DNA of 64,000 bases from Gimesia aquarii (lineage in GTDB: Bacteria > Planctomycetota > Planctomycetia > Planctomycetales > Planctomycetaceae). The notes under the pieces were generated by a model. That model was not told where the DNA came from. It made no database searches and saw nothing but the letters and a program-made list of their open reading frames with translations. A program made the translations under genes and the position numbers. Of this stretch, positions 45,426 to 54,039 are shown in pieces (the first letter of the stretch is position 1; the number at the start of each line of letters is the position of its first letter). The DNA lies in contig NZ_CP037920.1 of NCBI RefSeq assembly GCF_007748195.1, forward strand, positions 5,423,800-5,487,799, given 5' to 3'.

Positions 45426-48400
45426 TTACTGAGCAAACCGTAGCGGAAATCGTCTGGTCGGTTGCGTGCCAGATTGACCAGGTCGAGACCAACGTCCTGT
45501 CGGACTATTCGCAGGTCTGTTGGGCATCACGTTATTCAGAAACTTCTTTAAAGAGCCATCTAACAAGGGAATCGACTTGATATTCACAATGGGGCTTGAA
45601 GTTGTCCCTCGCAATTCCACACGAATCCATCCACTGGTGGCATGACCAATAAGCTGTGTAATTGCGGACAATGGAAGTTGCCGGCGTGTTAATTTAGAAA
45701 ACAGATCAACTTTTAAGCGCCCGTCAAAGTGAGCTTCACCCGCTTGTCCATACAGACTGATGGCATTGCCCTTTAACTCAATATACTTCAGATAAAATGT
45801 CTGGTTGGAAACGGTAAAATCACAGAACGCGGAATCAAAGGCGGTCTTGTCGGGTTGGGCCAGTCGAACCACTTTGAAAATTTGAGCGATCGGAGGCAGT
45901 TCATAAATCGCAGCCGGACTGATCTGCAATTGCCCCTGTCCTTTGATATCAGATTTGCTTGATCCACGTCCCCAGAGTTGAATCCACCCGTTCATCACGC
46001 CTCGTAATTGAGACTCCCCAGGCATATAACGTGCGGCATACTCTTCCAGTAGTCCTCGGTTCAGCTCAAGCTGTATGTTATAGGTTGGCACTTCAGTTAA
46101 CGCGATGTCTCCCATGCAGGTCAAGACGCCACGAATTGCCTTAGCTGTGATAGGCTGCTTTGCTTTAATTTGCGGCAGACTGACAGACCGGAATTGATCT
46201 CTACGGATTTGTTTGGAACCGACGGTCAACTGGTCATCATGGATTTCGAATGGCCCTTTAATCTCAGTGAGATGATAATCGAGAATCACTGCGGAATCCA
46301 AATCGACTTCACCTGTTAAATTCAAATGGGTTCCATCCCAGGTTCCCTCTGAATGGACTTTACCATAAACCTTCATGATATCGACGCCAGCCGTAATCGT
46401 GTTTTCTGCCAGAAACGTGTCAAAGTCCCAGGCAGTCGTTACGGCTGTCCCCGGTTGCTGTGAACCTCGAAATTCGACCTTCCCTGTTACTGAAACCGGC
46501 CTCTGTATATTCAATGTATTCAGAGCAGTCGCTACCGCTTCAGGATGCGCCGCTTGAAAAGCCCGGTCGGTTGTCAGGTCATCAACACTCATCTTTTCTA
46601 ACAGAATCCGCCAGTCCCCTTGTGGAGTGACTTCAGCAAACGCTTCCTCGACGCGAATTTGAGTTTCGTCATGTTTTCCGGAAACCGAGGTCAATCGTAC
46701 TTCACTGTTCTGTGTTTTAGGGTTGACGGAATAGTTCCAATTTGCGTTTAAGATCTCCATTGGGTAAGGAAAGGATTTCACCATCAGGCTGCCGGATCGC
46801 CATCTTCCTTTGGGAATTGTAATTTTCACCGGTTTTCCACGTTCCCAAATTACGGCTGTTTCGAGATCAATTTTTCCGGTAGGCGAGAGTTCCCCCCAAA
46901 GCTCCTGTAATGATGCTGGAAGTGCTAATCGCAAGTTAGAGTCGCAGGTTGCATTTTCAGCGATGATACTTAATGCTAACTTTCCATCCTTATCAAATCG
47001 GGCATATGAACCTCGTCCAGAAAGACGCGCACTACCATGTGTTCCTTTCAATTCATCAAACGAAGTTTTTCCGGTTTTACTGGAATAAAAGACTCTGCCT
47101 GAAAGATCACTAATTCGATAAGGAAAATCTCGATACTGCAAAGCGCCATGGTCCATCTTGGCGAGGAAGTCAAGATGGATTGGCTGATTCAATAACGGCT
47201 CACGTGTCAAGCGAGTAACGGCATCCGCTTTTCCCTGAAGATCAAGTTGATTGAGAACTGTTCTAATTCCCTCTGGACAGGCGGCTCTTACGGCGGCGTC
47301 GATAGGGATCTGTTCGACTTCTATGGTGATATCGATTTTAGAAGCAGGTCCAGGATGTTGAATATAACCATTGGCAATAACAGGCCTGTTTCCCGCCAAC
47401 CCACTAAATTTCAATTCGAGAGTGTCAGCCTCCCTCTGCGTCAGTTTTCCTTTGATATGGTCAACACGATAAGGAAAATGAATCGGCATGATCTCACCAT
47501 CATTGGCAGAAACAACCAGATTTTGCATTCGCCATTTTCCCACACCTGGATGACTCATATTGACTTTCAGGTCAATATTCCCACTCGGACGAAGCGTGTC
47601 AAAAGTTCTCGCAAGCCCTCCCGTCAACCGACTTCTGAGTCGCGCATCAACGAGAAGTTTGCGGGCATGAATTGAAAAGTCGCTTTGCACTGCCGGTGGG
47701 TTTTGATCCAGAGATTGACTGGAGAATCGATAGTACCCATCCAAATTAAAACTGGTTTCGCCATTATGCGCCTGAAGATTCTCAATCAGTAACCTTTGAT
47801 TGTTGACATACACTTTGCCGGCGATATTTCGAAGTGGAAATGGAAGTAATGCATGTTTGAGCTTCCCTTCACGCAAATGCGCCAATAACTGAAATTGCAG
47901 GGTTTCATCTTGCTTCTCTTTTGAGAGATTGAATCGAATATCCATCTGCGCGCTCACTCCCGGATCATACATGCCTGTGGACTGATCGGGTGTAAGTTTC
48001 ATTGAAGGAAAGGCCGACCTCAACTTAGCCGCTAATTCCGGAGAGATTCCCGTTGCCATTCGGACCAGATTCGGTCCGATTTCCAATTGGCTCCATGTCC
48101 CTTCCATTGAGCCAATCTTTGAAGCTATATCCCAATAGCCGGCAACTTCCAGTTTCCCCGCTTGAGGAATTGAAGTATGTCCTTCGATTTCAAAGCGAGT
48201 CGTTCCCGATGGAATCAGTCGCAAGTCCAGGTTTTGAAATGTCACTACGGTGGGAACACTTTCGGCTCCCTGTTCAAATTTTAAGGAAAGACTTCCACGT
48301 TCAATGACCAGCTCTGGAAGAGGATTATCGCTCTTAATAAACTCTGGTAGTCCTTCCCAATTCCAGGTACCATCTGGCATGCGAACTAAAACCAACTGTG

Positions 48401-48737
48401 GTCTGTTGAGAACGACTTTCTGAATTTCGATTACTTGATGTCGTGCCAGTTTTTCCTGATCTAGTGTGATTATGATTTCCGGTAAATCAATGATCGTATC
48501 TTGATGACTGGGGACACGTACGCGACATCCCTCAATCCGAACTCGCCTCCGAAAATCAAATTGGGCACGATCTATATCGATCATCAGATCGGGAATTTGT
48601 TCCAGCACTTTCTTCAGAATGCCGGTTCGCACAATTTCATCACTGCGCATCCACATATAGTATCCATAACTCCCGCCGGAAATGACCAGCGAAATCAGGA
48701 TCAGCAGACACCATTGAAATGTTTTGCGAACAACCAT
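45426..48737 (-). CDS. AsmA-like (AsmA/YhdP/TamB-type) protein
   Basis: This 1103-residue protein has one N-terminal membrane helix (FQWCLLILISLVISGGSYGYYMW) followed by a long periplasmic region rich in beta structure, ending in a Pro/Arg-rich tail. Typical AsmA-family features are the LPEIIITLDQEKLARHQVIEIQKVVLNRPQLVLVR block near residue 90, repeated FPYR...GKV segments, and the C-terminal IELKGNAISLYGQAGEAHFDGRLKVDLFSKLTRR. Relatives such as YhdP and TamB form long beta-grooves that carry phospholipids to the outer membrane; the length (more than 1000 residues) favours the YhdP-like group. It lies 29 bases after the glycosyltransferase gene, so they are probably one operon. Confidence 0.85.
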   Translation of the reverse strand: MVVRKTFQWCLLILISLVISGGSYGYYMWMRSDEIVRTGILKKVLEQIPDLMIDIDRAQFDFRRRVRIEGCRVRVPSHQDTIIDLPEIIITLDQEKLARHQVIEIQKVVLNRPQLVLVRMPDGTWNWEGLPEFIKSDNPLPELVIERGSLSLKFEQGAESVPTVVTFQNLDLRLIPSGTTRFEIEGHTSIPQAGKLEVAGYWDIASKIGSMEGTWSQLEIGPNLVRMATGISPELAAKLRSAFPSMKLTPDQSTGMYDPGVSAQMDIRFNLSKEKQDETLQFQLLAHLREGKLKHALLPFPLRNIAGKVYVNNQRLLIENLQAHNGETSFNLDGYYRFSSQSLDQNPPAVQSDFSIHARKLLVDARLRSRLTGGLARTFDTLRPSGNIDLKVNMSHPGVGKWRMQNLVVSANDGEIMPIHFPYRVDHIKGKLTQREADTLELKFSGLAGNRPVIANGYIQHPGPASKIDITIEVEQIPIDAAVRAACPEGIRTVLNQLDLQGKADAVTRLTREPLLNQPIHLDFLAKMDHGALQYRDFPYRISDLSGRVFYSSKTGKTSFDELKGTHGSARLSGRGSYARFDKDGKLALSIIAENATCDSNLRLALPASLQELWGELSPTGKIDLETAVIWERGKPVKITIPKGRWRSGSLMVKSFPYPMEILNANWNYSVNPKTQNSEVRLTSVSGKHDETQIRVEEAFAEVTPQGDWRILLEKMSVDDLTTDRAFQAAHPEAVATALNTLNIQRPVSVTGKVEFRGSQQPGTAVTTAWDFDTFLAENTITAGVDIMKVYGKVHSEGTWDGTHLNLTGEVDLDSAVILDYHLTEIKGPFEIHDDQLTVGSKQIRRDQFRSVSLPQIKAKQPITAKAIRGVLTCMGDIALTEVPTYNIQLELNRGLLEEYAARYMPGESQLRGVMNGWIQLWGRGSSKSDIKGQGQLQISPAAIYELPPIAQIFKVVRLAQPDKTAFDSAFCDFTVSNQTFYLKYIELKGNAISLYGQAGEAHFDGRLKVDLFSKLTRRQLPLSAITQLIGHATSGWIRVELRGTTSSPIVNIKSIPLLDGSLKKFLNNVMPNRPANSPTGRWSRPGQSGTQPTRRFPLRFAQ

Positions 48738-48766
48738 ATCAACAACAAATCATAAAACCCGGTCAG

Positions 48767-50023
48767 TTAACCGGACTGACTTCTTTCTGTTTGACTGAAG
48801 AAAAATTGATAAATACCAACCGCTGACAAGATATATAAACTGTACTCTGCAGGTAGACGGTAGCGCAACGAACTGACAAAAATCAGATGTATCAAAGAAA
48901 AGTAAACAATCGGCCCTAATGTGATCAGCAACAATAAATACTGATCGCGTGAAACCCATGCCCCATAAATGGCAAAGCAGACAACCGGTATAAAAATGAT
49001 CGAAACGGCAGCCATCATCCACCACGACTGAAATTGCGATGCATTCGGCCAAGGCTTCCAGTAGCGTAACAGTTTGGCTCCCATCAATTGGAAGACATGA
49101 CCGGGGTGCTGCCTGGCGTAGTCGATCGCCCGTTGTGTATAGTGCTGATTCATCTCGTATTCACTCATCGTATTCAACACATTCTCTTGATCAAAAAAAG
49201 TCATATCGCTATCACCGGTTGCCTGTGCATTCAACCCATCATACAAACTCGGACCTAACCACAGTGTCGTTGGCACAAAGTAACCTGTGACTCGATAATT
49301 GCGATATGTCCAGGGAGCCAGCATGACTGCAAATCCCAGTATCATAAATAGACATCGCTTGATGGCCTCTGTTCGATTCCTTTTTGCGTTCCAGATCAAA
49401 GCAACGACAACCAGGGGAAGAACCAACAACCAGCTAGGTCTAACATAACAGGCTATCGCCAGTGAAATGCCTGCCAGCAGTGACAGCATAATCCCACGAA
49501 CTCTCTGCTCTTCTCCAAATTCGATTTTTGATAACTTGGCAAAGATCCATAATGAAATCAGCATTGCTAATGCAAACAGGGTCTCGCTTAAAAACAACAC
49601 ACTAAACCCAGCCATCACTGGTGAGACAGCAACCAATGCCGCCGCAATCACACCAATGACTTCATTGACTAATTCTTTTCCCAGTAAATAAACAACAAAA
49701 CATGCTATGACGCCAGTCAGTAAGAGAACCAGTCGAACACGAAAATGCTCTTCTCCCACGACCGACATGACTCCCGCCAGGAATACAGGAAATCCAGGCA
49801 TCCTTAGTACACGTCTTGGTGGTGTATAAATTGTATAGTCGTCGCCATGAAGGATCGTTTGAGCGAGTTTCCAATACCCGTCTGCATCACCTTCAATCAC
49901 ATAGGTACGTTCAAGTTGCCGATCAAGCTGGCGCTGTACATAAACCGCAATTCCACATCGAATTAATGCGGAGATCAATAAAATGAATAATAATAAGTAT
50001 TTAAGCCGTTTCTTTTGCGGCAT
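48767..50023 (-). CDS. Glycosyltransferase family 39 (ArnT/PMT-like) membrane protein
   Basis: This membrane protein of about 418 residues has roughly ten hydrophobic segments. GT39/ArnT-type landmarks are the first periplasmic loop with an acidic pair (EGDADGYWKLAQTILHG) and RMPGFPVFLAGV, VRLVLLLTGVIACFVVYLLGKEL, and FLSETLFALAMLISLW near 150. The remainder is alternating helices and loops ending at a short polar tail. These enzymes transfer sugars from polyprenyl-phosphate donors to lipids or proteins. The ATG at 50023 with GGGGAAAT upstream begins a normal membrane leader; an ATG at 50122 adds 33 non-hydrophobic residues. It is co-directional with the AsmA-like gene. Confidence 0.82.
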   Translation of the reverse strand: MPQKKRLKYLLLFILLISALIRCGIAVYVQRQLDRQLERTYVIEGDADGYWKLAQTILHGDDYTIYTPPRRVLRMPGFPVFLAGVMSVVGEEHFRVRLVLLLTGVIACFVVYLLGKELVNEVIGVIAAALVAVSPVMAGFSVLFLSETLFALAMLISLWIFAKLSKIEFGEEQRVRGIMLSLLAGISLAIACYVRPSWLLVLPLVVVALIWNAKRNRTEAIKRCLFMILGFAVMLAPWTYRNYRVTGYFVPTTLWLGPSLYDGLNAQATGDSDMTFFDQENVLNTMSEYEMNQHYTQRAIDYARQHPGHVFQLMGAKLLRYWKPWPNASQFQSWWMMAAVSIIFIPVVCFAIYGAWVSRDQYLLLLITLGPIVYFSLIHLIFVSSLRYRLPAEYSLYILSAVGIYQFFFSQTERSQSG

Positions 50024-50341
50024 TATTTCCCCAGCCACTTTTGAAATGTGGGAATAGTACGACGTCTCGTCTATCAGGGTCAATTCCAATATAACTGCGC
50101 ACAAATTCAAGGTGCGAATCATCTCAAATTGACAACCGCTTATTCAAAGATTCTGGAACATCGAACTGAACAAATTACGTAATGCATGGAACAAGCATAA
50201 AGGGTTTCCCCTCATCCAAATGTCCCATATTGACAGAAAAAAGGGATTCTCATAAGGTGCTCACATCTCCTCTCTCAGATCATTATCCCTTCACAAATTA
50301 ATTCATTTCACGAAGCCCTATTTTAACGGCTAAGGGAAACT
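50024..50341. other. Divergent intergenic region
   Basis: About 320 bases separate the glycosyltransferase (minus) and the FlgI-like gene (plus). It may include the extra N-terminal codons of the glycosyltransferase if the upstream ATG at 50122 is used. Otherwise it is AT-rich, and I see no feature besides AAGGGAAAC, the ribosome-binding site just before the ATG at 50342. Confidence 0.45.
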
Positions 50342-52159
50342 ATGCGCTACTTTAAATTCTCAATCCTGACAGGAATCGGTCTGTTTGCGCTGGCCATGTT
50401 TTTTCTGTCTCAATCGATTCAAGGTTTTCTCGAAGGGAAATCGGACACTACTGAAACTACGCTGGATGTCGCCCTTTCTGAACCGTCGGACTTTCCCGAC
50501 CTTAGTCTGGATTTCCCTGCGGGTACGAATCAAAGCCAAATTGATACAACTGACTCTGAAGAAATAGACCTTCCTTCACAGTCATCGCTAACACGTCCCG
50601 CGACTGCAGCTCACTCGAACAATGATCAAACGCTTGACCAATCACGACCAGAGAATTCCCCTCCTCAAATCAATCTTGTTACAGCCTCAAATCAATTAGA
50701 TACTGCTCCACCTGCTTTAAATATTCTATTGCTCTCACAAACAACCAGGGAACAACGAACGTCCTTGATTGAAGAATTACTCCGTGTTGACGCGGAACTG
50801 GTTCGACAAATCGCTTTCAAACCTGCCGTTCAACCAACCATATCTGCAACAGATGTCAAAACAGTCCAGCAAATTTCGATGACCACTCCTGTGCAACAAC
50901 AGACTGTTTCAGCCGGCTATACGGTGACTCAACAGCCGAGACCAGATTTTCCCACTCAAGCCCCCTTGGTTCGACAAAAAAGTCCCATTCATCTTATAGC
51001 CTCATATCGGGGAGTCACGATCAAAACCGTCGGTATCCCAATTCAAAGTGGCACTCTGCACCAGACGATCCAGGTCACTCCTGTATTCGGCGATTCAATT
51101 TTTCAAGCCTCCATACTCGGAAAAAACAGGGCGGAATTGAAAATCCACTCTGAACTTTCTCTACCAAAAGAAATACGAATGTCTCCGGAAATGAAGTTAT
51201 CCCAATTGGGAGAATTTCAACCAGCTGAAATCATTAAAATCTCTGGAGCCGGTCTGGTCATTGGATTGAACGGAACAGGAGATCATAGCTATTCAGCAGA
51301 AGCCATTAAGGCATTGAATTCTTCAGTAAAGGCTATGAATATTGATCTCAAAAAGATCAAAAATCCAATTCGTGCCGGCAATCTTGCCAATGTGTCCATC
51401 ATCGCTTATGTCCCTAATACAGGAGTTAAGAAAGGACAGTATCTTGAATGTTACATCACTGCTGTTAACAAAAATGTAGACCTCAGTGGTGGTTATCTCC
51501 TGCCAACTGCATTACTCGCTGTTGACTCTCGAAAAACACATGCCGACGCCATGGCAATGGGACCTGTGCTCACAAATCAAAGCCGTATGAAATCACAGGG
51601 TATCATCCCCAAAGGTTCACAGTTCTTAACAGATCTCAATCCAAAATTAATTTCTGACAATGGGATACCTCATCTCAATTTTTTTCTGAGCACCTCTAAT
51701 AGTCAGCCTCAAATCAGTCAATTGATCACTCAAAGAATCAATCAATTTTTACAATCACAATCATCAATCCATTCCAAAGCGATCCTGCGTTCATCCAGCA
51801 TGATCTCGATATCCGTTCCCAATTCTAATCAACAACTGGCTCATCAATTAGTAACACAACTACAGTCACTGCCAATTCCCATACAACCAGTGTCTCCTGC
51901 AAATCAGTCCCCCGAAGTGGTCATCGATTTTGCAAAATCTAAAATTCAAACCAGAGGAAATGTACTTCTCGATCCAGCGAAACTGGAATACAGCGACTTC
52001 GTTTTGGAAATTACTCCCTTGCCCTCTTCGACAACGTGTCGCCTGAATGATCTGTTGGCTTTAATGCATCATTTGCAAATCCCCAAGCCCAAACAAATGA
52101 CTTTTGTACGAGAACTTCAACAACAGGGAAAAATTAAAGCCACTTATCGCGCGCGATAA
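50342..52159 (+). CDS. FlgI-like (flagellar P-ring protein-like) protein, orphan
   Basis: This 605-residue protein has an N-terminal hydrophobic helix (FSILTGIGLFALAMFFLSQSI) acting as signal or anchor, then a long Ser/Thr/Pro/Gln-rich spacer to about residue 220. From about 285 on it matches the flagellar P-ring protein FlgI: GAGLVIGLNGTGD near residue 300 is the FlgI core, followed by NLANVSIIAYVPNTGVKKGQYLECYITAVN, the GGYLLPTALLAVDS segment and the AMGPV region. FlgI forms the ring around the rod in the peptidoglycan layer. No flagellar gene is present, and the N-terminal half is unlike FlgI, which is about 365 residues. Another ring-forming role is possible. AAGGGAAAC precedes the ATG. 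Confidence 0.78.
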   Translation: MRYFKFSILTGIGLFALAMFFLSQSIQGFLEGKSDTTETTLDVALSEPSDFPDLSLDFPAGTNQSQIDTTDSEEIDLPSQSSLTRPATAAHSNNDQTLDQSRPENSPPQINLVTASNQLDTAPPALNILLLSQTTREQRTSLIEELLRVDAELVRQIAFKPAVQPTISATDVKTVQQISMTTPVQQQTVSAGYTVTQQPRPDFPTQAPLVRQKSPIHLIASYRGVTIKTVGIPIQSGTLHQTIQVTPVFGDSIFQASILGKNRAELKIHSELSLPKEIRMSPEMKLSQLGEFQPAEIIKISGAGLVIGLNGTGDHSYSAEAIKALNSSVKAMNIDLKKIKNPIRAGNLANVSIIAYVPNTGVKKGQYLECYITAVNKNVDLSGGYLLPTALLAVDSRKTHADAMAMGPVLTNQSRMKSQGIIPKGSQFLTDLNPKLISDNGIPHLNFFLSTSNSQPQISQLITQRINQFLQSQSSIHSKAILRSSSMISISVPNSNQQLAHQLVTQLQSLPIPIQPVSPANQSPEVVIDFAKSKIQTRGNVLLDPAKLEYSDFVLEITPLPSSTTCRLNDLLALMHHLQIPKPKQMTFVRELQQQGKIKATYRAR

Positions 52160-52299
52160 TCTATCACTTGTTTCCGTGTCTTGCATCTGACAAAATGAAT
52201 TTGTGACTCACAATTCTCATCTCATCCCATGTCGGAATGAGTCTAAATTTTAGACAAATATGACTGACTGTCATTTCTCTTTATCAATCAGATGCGCCC

Positions 52300-53136
52300 A
52301 TGATCTCTGAACTTTCAGAATTACAGATCCTGTCGATCATCTACCGCATCTTACCCATTGGACTGTTAGCACTGTTCTGGGTTTGGGAAAGTTGGGCTGC
52401 CTTTAAACCAGTCAAAACAAAAACAAGATATCAACACGCGTTTCATAATATCGTTTTAGCAATTTTAAACCCCCTGCTGCTGGGGTTACTGTTTGGTACT
52501 TCCATCGAAGCCGTTTCCCAATGGTCTCTGGACCACCATTGGGGGCTGCTTAATAAATCTTCCCTTGGAATCATCTGGAAGACGATCATAGCGGTGCTCC
52601 TTTTGGATGCCTGGACATTCTGTTGGCATTGGATGAACCACCGCATCCCCTTCTTCTGGCGATTCCATCGCATGCATCACAGTGACCCTTATATGGATGT
52701 TTCAACGGCAACCCGCTTTCACTGGGGAGAGTTATTTTTTTCGACTCTGTTTCGTCTTTTACTCATTCCACTTCTAGGCTTACAAGCCTGGCAATTCATT
52801 TTCTATGGCTTGCTGGTGTTCTTATCCACTCAATTTCATCACGCCAACATTTCGATTGGCAAAGTGGATCGTATTTTGAGGTGGATTTTCGTGACTCCTG
52901 ATATGCATAAAATACATCACTCCCAATTGCCCGAAGAAACCAACTCCAATTATTCAACCGTCTTTTCAATCTGGGATCGCCTCGCTGGTACATTTCGCAT
53001 GCGTCATGATCTTGAAAACATTCGCTTCGGCTTGAGTGACTATGAACAGTGGCACTGGCAAACTCTATTCGGAATGTGGAAAACTCCATTCTTGAGCAAG
53101 AAACCAAAAACACAAGACCAAGATCATAAAAAATAA
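52300..53136 (+). CDS. Sterol desaturase / fatty-acid hydroxylase family protein
   Basis: This 278-residue integral membrane di-iron protein belongs to the sterol desaturase (ERG3/SUR2-like) superfamily. The histidine boxes are intact: HWMNH (near residue 110), HRMHH (near 124) and HKIHH (near 205) with FHHANIS before it. Hydrophobic segments flank these, e.g. RILPIGLLALFWVWESWAAF and LFRLLLIPLLGLQAWQFIFYGLLVFL. Members hydroxylate or desaturate sterols, fatty acids and sphingolipids; the substrate cannot be told from the sequence. The gene lies 140 bases after the FlgI-like gene with no visible terminator. The start is ATG at 52300 with no strong ribosome-binding site. No signal peptide is needed. 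Confidence 0.9.
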   Translation: MISELSELQILSIIYRILPIGLLALFWVWESWAAFKPVKTKTRYQHAFHNIVLAILNPLLLGLLFGTSIEAVSQWSLDHHWGLLNKSSLGIIWKTIIAVLLLDAWTFCWHWMNHRIPFFWRFHRMHHSDPYMDVSTATRFHWGELFFSTLFRLLLIPLLGLQAWQFIFYGLLVFLSTQFHHANISIGKVDRILRWIFVTPDMHKIHHSQLPEETNSNYSTVFSIWDRLAGTFRMRHDLENIRFGLSDYEQWHWQTLFGMWKTPFLSKKPKTQDQDHKK

Positions 53137-54039
53137 ATCGCCATGGTTAGCGATGTTCATCTTACTTCGCTAATCAATCCAGAAAACAAACAAACTTGAC
53201 CGTATCGTGCCAATTAAAACACGAATTTTATCGCTGAAAACAAAGTATTTTTCAGATCTTGACTCAGCCGTTTCCTTTCCTAAACTAATTCACTTGCGTC
53301 GCGCGCGCGTGGGAAATTTTTTCTGATAGGAAACACTTCAGCAGGTGCCAAAGAAAACAGTATAAAACCCACTATGTTTGCGGCATTTTTGTGTCTCTTC
53401 AGCCATAGTAGTTCCATATGAGTACTATTCATCACGCACCTCAAATCATCAAAATACTGCGAATTGATGCCTCGATTGTCACAAACTGAGACATTAACGC
53501 GCATAAACATCTTCACGATGATCACTATTGCTTTCTCCCCAACAACAAATCAAAGTGGCAAAACAATCACCACTTGTGTTTAACCTGCCTGAGCGGAATG
53601 GCGCCAGCCGCCGGTCCAATAGATCTAAGTAACAATACACTCATAGCAGAACCAATTTGTGCTCCCAGATTGTATTAGGTATGATCGCATCAACCTAAGA
53701 TAAACATTAAGAAGCAATGTGTCTTTTCATATACAAACGATGTTCCTGCCGTATCGTGCCAATTTCTATCGATCATTTTGAGCGTCTGTGTTGAATGGTT
53801 GTGTTTCTGTTACCTTGTCTCGAAAAATCGAATACCTATAATTCTATATCAAACATTAATTAAACGAGAGAAGTCGATGATCTCTATCAATCCTCTATGT
53901 TCCCCATTTGTGATAAGCTAAGATTCTCCCATAAAATCTAAAATCAGACTTTCAAAATACTCACCCCCAAGTAACGTTAAAAACATCTATTTGTACTATC
54001 AGCTTTGAAAATGATCCAACACCTAAAGGAGTCCAGCAA
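53137..54039. other. Gene-poor region with a repeated 16-mer and a GC-rich island
   Basis: About 900 bases lie before the CehA/McbA gene. CCGTATCGTGCCAATT is present exactly twice (53200-53215 and 53749-53764). Between the copies, the stretch at 53588-53627 (CCTGAGCGGAATGGCGCC, then AGCCGCCGGTCC) is much richer in GC than its surroundings and looks like the dispersed GC-rich repeats known from planctomycete genomes. An 81-codon minus-strand frame (53280-53525) has no domain and was not accepted. I see no RNA gene. Confidence 0.45.
53200..53764 (+). repeat. 16-base direct repeat pair bounding a 533-base spacer
   Basis: The exact sequence CCGTATCGTGCCAATT occurs at 53200-53215 and again at 53749-53764. 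The two are in the same orientation, with the GC-rich island between them. No terminal inverted repeats or transposase are visible, so it is unclear whether this is a degraded small element or two copies of a dispersed repeat. Confidence 0.6.

Noticed and set aside
53280-53525. An 81-codon minus-strand frame in the 900-base gap
   Set aside because: No ribosome-binding site or domain, and the sequence shows no coding bias.
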